From Panulirus ornatus (taxonomy: Eukaryota; Arthropoda; Malacostraca; Decapoda; Palinuridae), in NCBI RefSeq assembly GCF_036320965.1, contig NC_092287.1:5925297-5989296 (forward strand): a DNA stretch of 64,000 nucleotides, in the 5' to 3' direction. The notes beneath the pieces are model-generated. The model was not told the DNA's origin and searched no databases. It was given only the letters and a program-made list of their open reading frames with translations. The translations under genes were made by a program, and so were the position numbers. Below, piece after piece: positions 43,536-54,195 of the stretch. Every line of letters starts with the position of its first letter. Position 1 is the first letter of the stretch.

Positions 43536-45480
43536 CTAGTGATCTCTGACCAGACACCAAAGATCAAGAAAACAGGTACAAAGTGGACGATAACTTGGGA
43601 TTGAAAACTGTGGATGAACAGAAAGGCATGGAAGCAGAGGACAAGAAAAACAAAGAAAGGATCAAGAATGAAAGAATTCTACGAGAAAATAAAGAATGCG
43701 CTCGTGACAGTAGTAAAATTTCATTGAAGAAAAAAAGAATATGAATGAAAAGCGAGTAATACAGCACAGAGCAAAAATAAAGAGCACAGATATTGGACTT
43801 AAAATAGCCGATGGATATGAAAATGATCCCGAGGATATATACGCTGGATGTTGTTTGAATGGCGTAAATTGGCAAGCAGCCCATGACGTAAGGAGAACTT
43901 GAATGAGGAACTTCAGTACATTTAAGATGTATTCCAAAATATCAAAATATCTGGAGTTTCCATAATCAGAGCGATCGATCAGCTCGGGAAATTCGACTCC
44001 AGGACATAAGATCCGAGACGTGATTAAAGGAAGAAAAGAAATAGAAATAGCAAACCAAGTAACATTGCTTATGCTACACCAATACATCCAGAAGGATCCA
44101 ATCCAGTACGTAAACATTACAGGCGAATAAGCTTGACATGTAATTTAAAGTCCTTGAAGGAGTGATTAAAAAGGACATATATTGATTACCCTCAGGACCT
44201 GTCTAAAAGACTCCTTCAGGCCCAAGGCTGTGCTACTTCCAGTAGCAGAGAAATGGAGTAGTCTCGTTTCGAGTTGGTTGACGGGGCTGCGCTCCCAATT
44301 CATACAGCCTCGCTGAAGGCGACGAGTTCACTTGGCGTCGTAACATCGGGCAGGCGGAACCTTGCAACTCTAAGACAAATATTAAAACCGCCTCAGCAAG
44401 ACCAGTTTCATGATGAAGGCCAACATTGATTTGAACGAGGGAAAAAAAAGCAGGTAAACCCGGGTATTATTAGCTCACCACCGTGGCTTATATGAACGAG
44501 GACTGAACGGAAGAGGAACAGACAACTTTTTTATCTGCAGAGTAGCGAAAGAAAACATTGTGAGTAAGACAGGGAGATGGATTGAAGAGTTTATAAATGA
44601 GACTAAATGAAACGGAGATGGATTAAAGAGTTTATGAATGAGACTAAAACAGGGAGATGGATTAAAGAGTATCTAAATGAGGCTAAAACAGGGAGATGGA
44701 TTAAAGAGTATCTAAATGAGGCTAAAACAGGGAGATGGATGAAAGAGTTTCTAAATGAGACTAAAACGGGTAGATTAAAGTTTCTAAATGACAAGGTTCG
44801 AAGTGGAAAGAATGGAACGCTGTTGGAGGAGGGTGAGGTGTGGGTCCTCCTGTCTTGGGTACCAGAGGGAATGGTAGTATCAGTACAGTGCTCTTACATA
44901 AGACACGGATAGGGAAGCAGGGAAAAGTGTAGTGAGGAAGGAGCTCTGCTGATGACAGCGGACGAAGGAGAACGCCGGGGTAAGAGAGGGATGAAAAGTA
45001 GTTGGAGAAAGACTTCAAGAGATGATTTACGAGTGTGACAGAGGTGAACATGATGGGATTTAAATGAACAGATTTTTTTTTTAGCAAGTTTTAACGAATA
45101 GAAATACTTCGGTAGCACCAAACGATGGCTCGTCATAGAAAGTGGAATCTTGATGTGAAAGATTTGGCTACCATCAAGACTGAGCTGCCAGATTTCACAG
45201 AACATATTGAGAAGATGAACACCATCGAGGCAGGTGAAGAGGTCACAGTAGGAGGACTTTCGCCACAAGAGATAGAAAACCTGCGGATGAAACCTTCATG
45301 TGCATATTAAAAGTAGAACACTACTGTGGCATATGGTTATTGATGAAACAAATGGGAGTGAACAAAGCAGAGAGAATTCTGAAGCATCTCACGAGCAGTA
45401 AGTATCAAGGGGATGGATGAAATTTACTTAAGTCATGAAAGGCTGAAAAAAAAAAGAAGCGGAACTCTACAGCCGACAGA
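43536..45480 (+). mobile_element. LINE-B remnant
   Basis: Plus strand. aatttcattgaagaaaaaa at 43,717 is shared with 55,014. The region around 44,110-44,160 reads KHYRRISLTCNLKSLEGVI, a decayed RPISLTS-KVLE-I block. 44,400-44,440 resembles DQF-EGQH, then a 39-bp array (next entry), FLNDKVRSGKNGTLLEEGEV and SWVPEGMVVS, equivalent to the GVPQGTVL block. 45,345-45,400 matches the 3' region of the 22.9-25.3 kb copy (gaattctgaagcatctca). Confidence 0.7.
44555..44785. repeat. 39-bp minisatellite inside RT
   Basis: Five to six units of 39 bp (13 codons), each re-encoding TGRWIKEYLNEAK or a variant. The unit is the RT segment just before the GVPQG block. Because 39 is a multiple of 3, expansion kept the frame. 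Confidence 0.92.
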
Positions 45481-46149
45481 GAAGAGAAAGCTGCATGGTG
45501 GTATACCACACATGGCCACAAACGGAAATTGTGAAAGAAAACGTCTTCAACCCGAAAAGCTGCTCGGTCAAGGAGAGTAGAGAGTTAGGAAAAGATTTAC
45601 CAAGACGATGAACCATACAGAAAATAATGACAACCAAAGTACTGAAGGCTTCTGGATATTTTTCGTTGTGGCTAGATGGTGGATCATTGAAACCCCATAT
45701 TCTACGAGGGAGTTATGTTCTTGACACACACAGTTCCCTGATCTAACTCATATTTATGGGTTATATCCACAAGAACTTAGACTACCATCCGTATACCACT
45801 CTCCAGTATGATGTAATTGAGACAGTCTTGATCCGACAGCTGCTGTTGGCCATATGACAGGTAATTCAGACGGGTTTTATATATGATACAGGTGGTGACG
45901 ACGACTTGACCTGTTGATGAAGTGAGGGTTATTGGGATGAGGAAGGAAGCAACTAGACGTATGTACACACATTCCCCTCGGAGCGATGGAATTCAGCAGC
46001 CGTTTCAGCTGGAGAGGAGGGAGGAGAAGCGTGCTTTGGTGTTTCGAAAAGCTTATTATTCAGTGTTAGGTGTGTGACCTGCCTATTTCTCTAATGTAAA
46101 TCCCCTTACAGGCAAGTAGGGCATCTTTAATCTCTCTCTAGGTCACTTG
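45481..46149. other. Unassigned sequence
   Basis: No gene recognised. Between a LINE-B remnant and the Tigger remnant. Confidence 0.35.
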
Positions 46150-46800
46150 GACATGCTCGTTGTTGGCATCCATATTTACACTGAGGGCCACAGCTTTGTC
46201 CACATGATGTAACACTTCCGCTAAGCTGTTGGTTCCAACTCAGCCTTTAGTTGGGGGAGACATGCCGCTACCACTAGACCATTCCTTCTCGTGGGGTTTT
46301 CCTGCCTCCTTGAGTTGCTCACATGTCAGATCCTCGGAATACGTCTCTGACAACTCGGTTGCATCATCTGCTCCAGTTTGTACAAAGCCAGCAGCACTGT
46401 TGGCAGGAGGAGCAATCATTGTCTGCAGGATCTGAGTCCGTGTTTCCTCCTGCCCCCCAAATCCGAGAAGCCATGCTACATATCCAGGCCATAGACGACG
46501 TCAGGCTCTGTTGATTGTTGTGGGTTTGATTTCCTCCCACGACTGTGCGATGCTGTTCACAGCATCTTTAATGTCGCTCGTCTTCCACCAGTCTTCCACC
46601 ACTCCCTCATCGAAGGCTTACTCTCGATGTTACTGAGGTATTGGTGGAATTTCCTCCTTCAAGTTCACTTACCCTGGAGGCGGGAGGCACACCGCGATCC
46701 CCGGGCTTGAAGCAAGGAGATGGTGGTCTTCCCAGGGTGGTACTTCATCCCTAGCATTTAGATTTTGTCATTCACTCCCCATGTGAAACAGGGCAGGCAA
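46150..46800 (-). pseudogene. Tigger/pogo-type transposase remnant
   Basis: The minus strand encodes the C-terminal part of a Tigger-like DDE transposase. YHPGKTTISLLQARGSRCA, then RRKFHQYL, matches the end of the catalytic domain (P-TTSLLQPMDQG-I and RR-F). NSIAQSWEEIKPTTINR, then stop, RRLWPGYV is the highly conserved helix W--I---TI--AW-KLWP, with the first tryptophan codon of the second W changed to TGA. Then an acidic tail, GADDATELSETYSEDLTCEQ, to a stop near 46,250. At least one frameshift separates the first two blocks. N-terminal DNA-binding and most of the catalytic part are absent, so this is a dead cut-and-paste transposon fragment. Confidence 0.82.
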
Positions 46801-47655
46801 AAACCTAAAGATAATAGAACAACTCACGGGAAGGAAGGGAAGTCGACCAATCATAGGTGTGTGTTATGTAGGTGTGCACCCAGATCCTTAACTCGGGAAT
46901 AATACAGACTAAAAACTGTGATCTTCGTGACTTATACAAGTGAAGGTGATGGTGATACTCCTTAATGATACAAAAGACTTGGCTGGATGAGAGAATTGAG
47001 CTGAGGAAGAATACCGAGAAATATGTAGAGTAGACCGAAGCTACACAAGGAAAGTTAGCAACGTCAGAGCCAGTTGGAGGGAAATCAGGTATTGATATCA
47101 AGCCAGCTGTAAGAACTACACCAGCCATGAAGACGATGATATGTACATACCAGCTAAGACAGAAGACTATGTTATGTGATGCTGGCGAAGGTGGACTAGT
47201 GTGTAGTACAACTCGAACCAACTCTTGATTTGCTTTGGTCATTACACTTTTAACTTATTTAATGAGAAAGAAAAGTAGATTGTTCTGTCGTAGAAAGTGA
47301 AAATGTTAACGGCCTCTTTTACAATTTTTTTCTATGTTTCGAGGGAAGGCGATCAGTTTACCACATCGGACATTAGTGTTTCTTAAAGCAACATCTGATT
47401 GTTTAGGGCTGGTGGGAAGTTGTGTACGGATGACGTACAATCATCCTGAAGTGTATTGAATGTCTTCCACCTTATTACGTTCGTGACGATGAACACATGG
47501 TAGAGACAAAAAAAATCTTAATATGAAAGGACGTGGTATGATTATTCATTTTACATTATAAAACACGACAGTTACACAGCATTTCCTGACATTGTAATGC
47601 CCAGAAATTAGATATTAATGCGAGCAAAGTTAAAGATAGGAGAGAGGCGAAGGAA
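46801..47655. other. Unassigned sequence
   Basis: A 145-codon frame on the minus strand (46,805-47,242) is hydrophobic in part, but I see no family or domain. It may be chance. Confidence 0.3.
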
Positions 47656-47816
47656 TCATGGAGTGGGTGGTGACAGTCAGCTGACTGAGTCATTGTTTAT
47701 GTGTGAGTTTCCGCCGCCAGATGCCACCTTGGGGCAGCACAGTGGTGCCATTTCCTGGTTGGGGAGAGGATGCGAGCACTGCAGGATGTACTAACTTGGC
47801 AACTGTGCTGGGAAGG
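47656..47816 (+). other. GC-rich block with a splice-donor-like end
   Basis: Higher GC than its surroundings. Contains the palindrome GTCAGCTGAC (about 47,675-47,684), an ATG at 47,699 and a strong donor-like AAG/GTACGT near 47,815. The frame from the ATG has a stop before the donor, so it is not a simple coding exon. A non-coding first exon is possible but unproven. Confidence 0.2.
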
Positions 47817-47833
47817 TACGTTGTGGATCATGA

Positions 47834-48127
47834 ATTTGGTCGTAATTCCCAGCCCTGTGTAGGGAATTTGGTCGTAGTTCTCAGCCCTATGTAGGGAATT
47901 TGGTCGTAATCCTCAGCCTTTTGTAGGGAATTTGGACGTAATTCTCAGCTCTATGTAGGGAATTTGGTCGTAAGCCTCAGCCCTATGTAGGGAATTTGGA
48001 CGTAATTCTCAGGCCTATGTAAGGAATTTGTTCGTAATTCTCAGCCCTATGTCGGGAAGTTGGTCGTAATCCTCAGCTCTTTGTAGGGAAGTTGGTCGTA
48101 ATTCTCAGCCCTATGTAGGGCATTGGG
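47834..48127. repeat. 32-bp minisatellite
   Basis: About nine units of 32 bp with tttggtcgtaattctcagcc and ctatgtaggga, with single-base variants such as ggacgtaa and ggtcgtaatcc. Confidence 0.93.
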
Positions 48128-48425
48128 TCGGATGAAGTGAGCCAGATAAAGTATCCCAAATGGTGGTGAAGCAAATACGTGTGTTCTCAGCGTAAGCAAA
48201 GACGAATATAGTACATGATGGCATGGGCGACCGGTATGGTGAACAGACCCTCTCACTGAAAGGACGAACGTAGAAATGGACCTGATTTACCCTCACTCAG
48301 TGCGATGATGGCCTGCCAAGGTAATGGTAATCACCGGAGTGGAGATGGGAAAAGCGGGTTCAGTGTATCAGAGGTCTTAGTTATTTCATGTTTCGACTTT
48401 GGGAATGGATACATTAATTATCCAC

Positions 48426-48427
<2 letters not shown>
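48128..48427. other. Unassigned sequence
   Basis: No gene recognised. Confidence 0.35.
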
Positions 48428-48769
<342 letters not shown>

Positions 48770-48902
48770 CATACTATTCGCCATTTCCCGCGATAGCGAG
48801 GTAGCGTTAAGAACAGAGGACTGGGCCTTTGAGGGAATACCCTCACCTGGCCCCCTTCTCTGTTCCTTCTTTTGGAAAATTAAAAAAAAATATATATATA
48901 TA
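48770..48902 (-). mobile_element. Short LINE-A-end element
   Basis: 98 of 99 bases identical to the palindrome arms at 51,071-51,169 (ataccctcac instead of atatcctcac). Continues to cttcttttggaaaattaaaa, then a short (TA) run. Truncated 5' part. Confidence 0.88.
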
Positions 48903-49255
48903 TGCACCCATATTTTGTGTGTGTGTGTGTGTGTGTGTGTAGGGGGGGGGGGGGAGAGTTCATTTAGCTTGCCAGGCACCTCGGTATTCTTCAGAGATTT
49001 TCCATTCCTTATTTTTTTCTTGTACTTTCGAGACGCTGTTACATTTGGGGTTGTAAAGGGTTTGCATTTATTATGACAAGTGAGTGTTGGCTGGTTACGT
49101 AACCCTAGATGTAAAGACACAGTTACCGTTGACATGTGTATCCCAGCGATGCCCCACATCTTGGGCGGGAGAGTTTTTGCACACCACATTTGCTTCCTTA
49201 AAATTCTAGTTTTTCTGTGTGTCGTGTTTTTGCATTATATGAAACGAGTGACTCC

Positions 49256-49318
<63 letters not shown>

Positions 49319-49744
49319 TATGTATTTGTCAGAAGGTAAAGGAAAGGGATGGATGGAGTTTTTCTTTGTGATATACTGCACACTGTTACCTTTTGGCCTT
49401 ACGGTGTGGAGAAGTCTGCGTTTCCCTGTTACTGAAAGTAGCGCAGCCCTCGGCCTTAGAAGAAGCTACCAAAGTCCAGGTTAACATGAGGACTGTTTCA
49501 TAGAAATTAGTCGTGGGAACATAGAGTTTGAGAGCCTGCTGGCCACCCTCACCCACCTGCGGAGGATGATGTGTGAGTTGAGAAGGGAGGAGTAAAGTGT
49601 CAAGAAAAAAGAATAATTGACACGAAAGATAAAACGATAGAGGAAATAGATGGGGGTAAAACTGATATTAAAAAAGAAATCGAGAAAAAAAATGCTAAAA
49701 ATGAGATGGTATATATCTACAGATATGTCTGTAGCTGTATAGTG
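48903..49744. other. Unassigned, with TG and GA microsatellites
   Basis: (TG)n at 48,917-48,941 followed by a G-run (48,943-48,952). (GA)n at 49,257-49,316. No gene recognised in the remainder. Confidence 0.5.
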
Positions 49745-49905
49745 AGTAGATTTATAAGTTCCTGACCGTGACGCATTCACGGACCGCCCAGGGTCGAGCG
49801 AATAGGTTCGAATCCTGGTTGCGGAATTCGGTCCACAGTCAGCCCAGCCCTTCATCCTTCTCTTGGGGTTGGTATCGATAAGATGGTTACCTGGCTCACA
49901 ATAGG
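49745..49905 (+). mobile_element. tRNA-derived SINE, copy 2
   Basis: ttcctgaccgtgacgcattc, agggtcgagcgaataggttc, with box B GGTTCGAATCC at 49,805-49,815 (perfect match to the pol III consensus), then ggtccacagtcagcccagcc, cttggggttggtatcgataa. About 80% like the copy at 21.2 kb. The right end runs to a poly-T of the neighbouring LINE-A. Confidence 0.8.
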
Positions 49906-50512
49906 ATTTTTTTTTTTTTTCGCTGTCTCCCGCGTTTGCGAGGTAGCGCAAGGAAACAGACGAAAGAAATGGCCCCCCCCCCCCCATACACATGTATATA
50001 CATACGTCCACACACGCAAATATACATACCTACACAGCTTTCCATGGTTTACCCCAGACGCTTCACATGCCTTGATTTAATCCACTGACAGCACGTCATC
50101 CCCGGTATACCACATCGCTCCAATTCACTCTATTCCTTGCCCTCCTTTCACCCTCCTGCATGTTCAGGCCCCGATCACACAAAATCTTTTTCACTCCATC
50201 TTTCCACCTCCAATTTGGTCTCCCTCTTCTCGTTCCCTCCACCTCCGACACATATATCCTCTTGGTCAATCTTTCCTCACTCATTCTCTCCATGTGACCA
50301 AACCATTTCAAAACACCCTCTTCTGCTCTCTCAACCACGCTCTTTTTATTTCCACACATCTCTCTTACCCTTACGTTACTTACTCGATCAAACCACCTCA
50401 CACCACACATTGTCCTCAAACATCTCATTTCCAGCACATCCATCCTCCTGCGCACAACTCTATCCATAGTCCACGCCTCGCAACCATACAACATTGTTGG
50501 AACCACGATAGG
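49906..50512 (-). mobile_element. LINE-A copy, young, 5'-truncated
   Basis: Minus strand. The 3' hairpin at 49,926-49,950 (tcccgcgtttgcgaggtagc) is followed by the UTR and the C-terminal RT, encoding VVPTMLYGCEAWTMDRVVRR, MRCLRTMCGVRWFDRVSN, KWFGHMERMSEERLTKRIYV. Nearly identical to 39,725-40,325, and truncated at ggaaccacgatagg against a (TA)n tract. Confidence 0.9.
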
Positions 50513-50517
50513 ATATA

Positions 50518-50574
<57 letters not shown>
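50513..50574. repeat. (TA)n microsatellite
   Basis: TA with one interruption. Between the truncated LINE-A 5' side and the 3' end of a short element. Confidence 0.96.
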
Positions 50575-50575
<1 letters not shown>

Positions 50576-50577
<2 letters not shown>

Positions 50578-50780
50578 CCATTTCCCGCGTTAGCGAGGTA
50601 GCGTTAAGAGCAGAGGACTGAGCAGCCTTTGAGAGAAAATCCTCACTTGGCCCCCTTCTCTGTTCCCTCTTTTGGAATAGTACAACTGGAGGGGAGGATT
50701 TGTAGCCCCCCCCCTCCTTTAGTCACCTTTTACGACACTCGGGGAATACATGGGAAGTTTTTTCTCCCCTATCCCCAGGG

Positions 50781-50783
<3 letters not shown>
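50576..50783 (-). mobile_element. Short LINE-A-end element, near full length
   Basis: Most complete copy, about 208 bp. On plus: cgccatttcccgcgttagcg, aggtagcgttaagagcagag, cacttggcccccttctctgt, tccctcttttggaatagtac, ggggaggatttgtagccccc, cctttagtcaccttttacga, cactcggggaatacatggga, ctcccctatccccagggata. The right part equals the 5' end of LINE-A copies (7,688-7,730), and the left part resembles the LINE-A 3' hairpin. Confidence 0.9.

Positions 50784-50847
<64 letters not shown>
50784..50847. repeat. (TA)n microsatellite
   Basis: 64 bases of TA between two short elements. Confidence 0.97.
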
Positions 50848-50849
<2 letters not shown>

Positions 50850-50990
50850 TTCCTTCTTTTTGGGGAAAAAAAAAAAAAAAAAAACGAAAGGGGAGGATTT
50901 CCAGCCCCCCGCTCCCTTCCCTTTTAGTCGCCTTCTACGACACGCAGGGAATACGTGGGAAGTATTCTTTCTCCCCTATCCCCAGGGATA
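50848..50990 (-). mobile_element. Short LINE-A-end element, 5' half
   Basis: ccttctttttgggg, an A-run, cgaaaggggaggatttccag, ttttagtcgccttctacgac, acgcagggaatacgtgggaa, ctcccctatccccagggata. This copy lacks the hairpin half. Confidence 0.88.
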
Positions 50991-50996
50991 TATAAC

Positions 50997-50997
<1 letters not shown>

Positions 50998-51070
<73 letters not shown>

Positions 51071-51284
51071 CATACTATTCGCCATTTCCCGCGATAGCGA
51101 GGTAGCGTTAAGAACAGAGGACTGGGCCTTTGAGGGAATATCCTCACCTGGCCCCCTTCTCTGTTCCTTTTTTTTTTTCCAAAAGAAGGAACAGAGAAGG
51201 GGGCCAGGTGAGGATATTCCCTCAAAGGCCCAGTCCTCTGTTCTTAACGCTACCTCGCTATCGCGGGAAATGGCGAATAGTATG

Positions 51285-51360
<76 letters not shown>
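50998..51360. repeat. Long palindrome of two inverted short elements
   Basis: Left to right: (TA)n 50,998-51,039, T-run to 51,070, arm 51,071-51,169, spacer 51,170-51,185, arm 51,186-51,284, A-run to about 51,301, (TA)n to 51,360. The two 99-base arms are perfect reverse complements. Each arm is the hairpin half of the short LINE-A-end element. Confidence 0.96.
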
Positions 51361-51363
<3 letters not shown>

Positions 51364-51862
51364 GTTACGGCCTCAGCTATCCCTACCGTCTCAGCTAACA
51401 TAAAAAAAGGTAACAAATAGGAAGGGAGAGACATGACACCGAAATAATAGAATATTCACTATCATTGTATTGGGAGAGGGCAACATATGGTTTGGTAAAT
51501 GACTGGAGACTGCTTATATGTGCAGGGCGGCCGTTCGATCATCAGTGAACTGCATGCACTGGTAAAGCGACATCTCATTTCAGCAGCAAACATATTCCGT
51601 TGTCGAATTATAATCGTCACCAGTAACTTGTGGGCAGGTGGTATGGTGAATGGGAGTCTGGGGATGGAAGAGTGAGTTAGTTTGCGCATGATTAACCTTC
51701 GCTCTGTGTCATGTGGGAGAAACCCAGTGTGCACCCTTCCCACTGTGGCAAAGACACTGAGGTAGGAGATGCGGAAATTGACTGTGAAGGTGTCGGAACC
51801 ATCGGCTCTGAGACGCTGTTCTTTGTGTAAAGGGAGAGTGTAGGAAAATGACGATGATGATG

Positions 51863-51865
<3 letters not shown>
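51361..51865. other. Unassigned sequence
   Basis: No gene recognised. gtaaatgactggagactgct to agtcatgtgggag-like blocks show no family. Confidence 0.35.
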
Positions 51866-51931
<66 letters not shown>

Positions 51932-52112
51932 CTAATGTAGGAAAGGACGTTCAAAGTTGTGTTTGTGTGTGTGTGTGGGGGGGGGGGGTGGATGGACTTT
52001 GCGTCGCTAGCCACTATTATGAGCGCAGGAGGAGACAGGCACACACATTCGAGTATGGACAGTGAGGGAGAAAAAAATGAAGGCCAGGAATTCTCGAGCT
52101 CAGACATGAATG

Positions 52113-52190
<78 letters not shown>
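51866..52190. repeat. Two (GA)n tracts with intervening sequence
   Basis: GA tracts at 51,870-51,929 and 52,117-52,189, a G-run at 51,979-51,987. The sequence between and after reads as a Ser/acidic frame (DRHTHSSMDSEGEKNEGQ, then RE repeats, then DSGTSGDSEGRSESRPGNRH), but no splice signal or family supports a gene. Confidence 0.7.
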
Positions 52191-52771
52191 CGGGCACAAG
52201 TGGAGATAGTGAGGGAAGGAGCGAGTCGAGGCCAGGAAACAGGCACAGCGAGTGTGATGAGAGGCGATGCCATGGAGAAAAAAAAAAGATTCGGTAGTGT
52301 ATTAATGGAATTGGCAAATATGGCCAGAGAGGCATATTATATTAAGGAAAATGTAAGTCTCAACTCCCCAGAACATGTGTAGACAGGCGTTAAAGAAGGG
52401 TAAATGCTTTGTTGGGGGTAAGGATGCATGTGTTCACTCCCAGTATCGGGCAATTAATGGTTAAAAGTTTGAAAAGTGACAACGCAAGCCGTTGGCTGAA
52501 CACGTCAGCCACCTATCAGGGACACTTGAGACAGATCCCTCGTGCTGGTCACACCATATTTATGTCCATAAAACACAGAGCTGTGCATACAGAGGCAAGG
52601 GGAGAACGACGAGACTTGGAAATGACACGGGTCTCACTCTGTACAGAATGAACCCATGACGAAACGAAACACCTCGGGCCCCACTGAAACAATGACGTGG
52701 TTGAGCTGGTGGGTGACGAGTACGTACGTGGTCGTGGCCTTCGAGAAGACGCACAGATCCCCATGTATTCT
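52191..52771. other. Unassigned sequence
   Basis: No gene recognised. An A-run at 52,280-52,289. Confidence 0.35.
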
Positions 52772-52850
<79 letters not shown>

Positions 52851-52898
52851 TCCTCCCTCCCTTCCTCCCTCCCTCCCTCCCTCCTTCCCTCCCTCTCC
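52772..52898. repeat. (CT)n followed by CCTT-rich tract
   Basis: CT dinucleotides to 52,848, then imperfect ccctcctt units to 52,898. Confidence 0.95.
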
Positions 52899-52961
52899 TA
52901 AAATCATATGTGAACTAAATACGAGAAAGTAAACCATCGATTTGACATAAGCGAATTTTTG

Positions 52962-52963
<2 letters not shown>

Positions 52964-53034
<71 letters not shown>
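52964..53034. repeat. (TA)n microsatellite
   Basis: 71 bases of TA, left border of the fold-back structure that follows. Confidence 0.97.
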
Positions 53035-53037
<3 letters not shown>

Positions 53038-53049
53038 TCCAATATATTG

Positions 53050-53339
53050 CAAATGAACGTGCACTTTTTATAGAACACAATGGCCACCAACAGCAAGGAT
53101 TCGAACCCCGCAACATTTGTGTGGTAGTTGGGAGCACAAACTAATCGGCTATGATCGCCTCTAATAGGGAAATGACTATTCGATTACTAGTAATCGAATG
53201 TGTGACGAAGTGTATTCGATTACTAGAAATCGAATAGTCATTTCCCTATTATGGGTGATCATAGCCGAGTAGTTAGCGTTCCATGCTGCCACGCAAATGG
53301 TGCGCGGTACAAATCCCTGCTGTGGGAGGGAATTACGTG

Positions 53340-53341
<2 letters not shown>
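53050..53341. mobile_element. Head-to-head pair of tRNA-like SINE ends
   Basis: Two tRNA-like units face each other. The minus-strand unit has box B GGGGTTCGAATCC (53,097-53,109) and box A region atagccgattagtttg. The plus-strand unit has catagccgagtagttagcgt and a weaker box B, ggtacaaatccc (53,306-53,317). Between them is an inverted repeat with 42-base arms, 53,145-53,186 and 53,227-53,268 (few mismatches), and an internal perfect palindrome, attcgattactagtaatcga plus at. Flanked by (TA)n on both sides. Confidence 0.75.

Positions 53342-53407
<66 letters not shown>
53342..53407. repeat. (TA)n microsatellite
   Basis: 66 bases of TA, right border of the fold-back structure. Confidence 0.97.
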
Positions 53408-53411
<4 letters not shown>

Positions 53412-53624
53412 GAACTCAAAAATCACCAGTGTTAATTACGTTGATGAATACTTAAAGGTAAAAACAGTCCTATGTTACAAGCACTTCTTAATGAAAATGT
53501 GAAAGATGAAGCGATCTGGGAACATTATGAAACATTCAGAGCAGATAGAACCATGTTTATAAAAAAGGTGTAGGAGCAGGAATATTTGTGGATGATAAGA
53601 AGGAAAATACATACGTCGAAGATG

Positions 53625-54195
53625 AGTCTATGTAAATGTAAGATGAAAACATGTATGTCGAAGATGGGTCTGTAAATGTAGAATGAAACCACATGTTTGG
53701 AAGATGAGTGTGTAAATGTAGAATGAAAACATGTATGTCGAAGATGAGTCTGTAAATGTAGAATGAAACCACGTATGTGGAAGATGAGTCTGTGTAAATG
53801 TAGAATGAAAACATATATGTCGAAGATGAGTCTGTGTAAATGTAGAATGAAAACATATATGTCGAAGATGAGTCTGTGTAAATGTAGAATGAAAACATAT
53901 ATGTCGAAGATGAGTATGTAAATGTAGAGGGAAAACATATATGTCGAAGATGAGTCTGTAAATGTAGAGGGAAAACATATATGTCGAAGATGAGTCTGTA
54001 AATGTAGAGGGAAAACATATATGTCAAAGATGCGTCTGTAAATGTAGAGGGAAAATATATATGTCGAAGATGTGTCTGTAAATGTAGAGGGAAAACATAT
54101 ATGTCGAAGATGAGTCTGTGTAAATGTAGAATGAAAACATATATGTCGAAGATGCGTCTGTAAATGTAAAGGGAAAATATATATATGTCGAAGAT
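53625..54195. repeat. 40-42-bp minisatellite
   Basis: About 14 units with gaaaacatatatgtcgaaga and tgagtctgtaaatgtagagg. Units alternate between tgtaaatgtagagg (40 bp) and tgtgtaaatgtagaat (42 bp). Minus-strand frames (up to 156 codons) are repeat artefacts. Confidence 0.94.

Noticed and set aside
45125..45310. Small plus-strand frame of 61 codons as a host gene
   Set aside because: Lies inside the LINE-B copy just before its conserved 3' region, so more likely retroelement sequence.
46805..47242. 145-codon hydrophobic minus-strand frame as a membrane protein
   Set aside because: No family, no signal-peptide logic and no splice sites; compatible with chance in T-rich antisense.
51709..52335. 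208-codon minus-strand frame with a long Ser-Leu run
   Set aside because: Mainly two GA microsatellites read in antisense; the Ser/acidic plus-strand reading lacks splice signals.
53525..54027. 137- and 156-codon minus-strand frames
   Set aside because: Translation of the 40-42-bp minisatellite.
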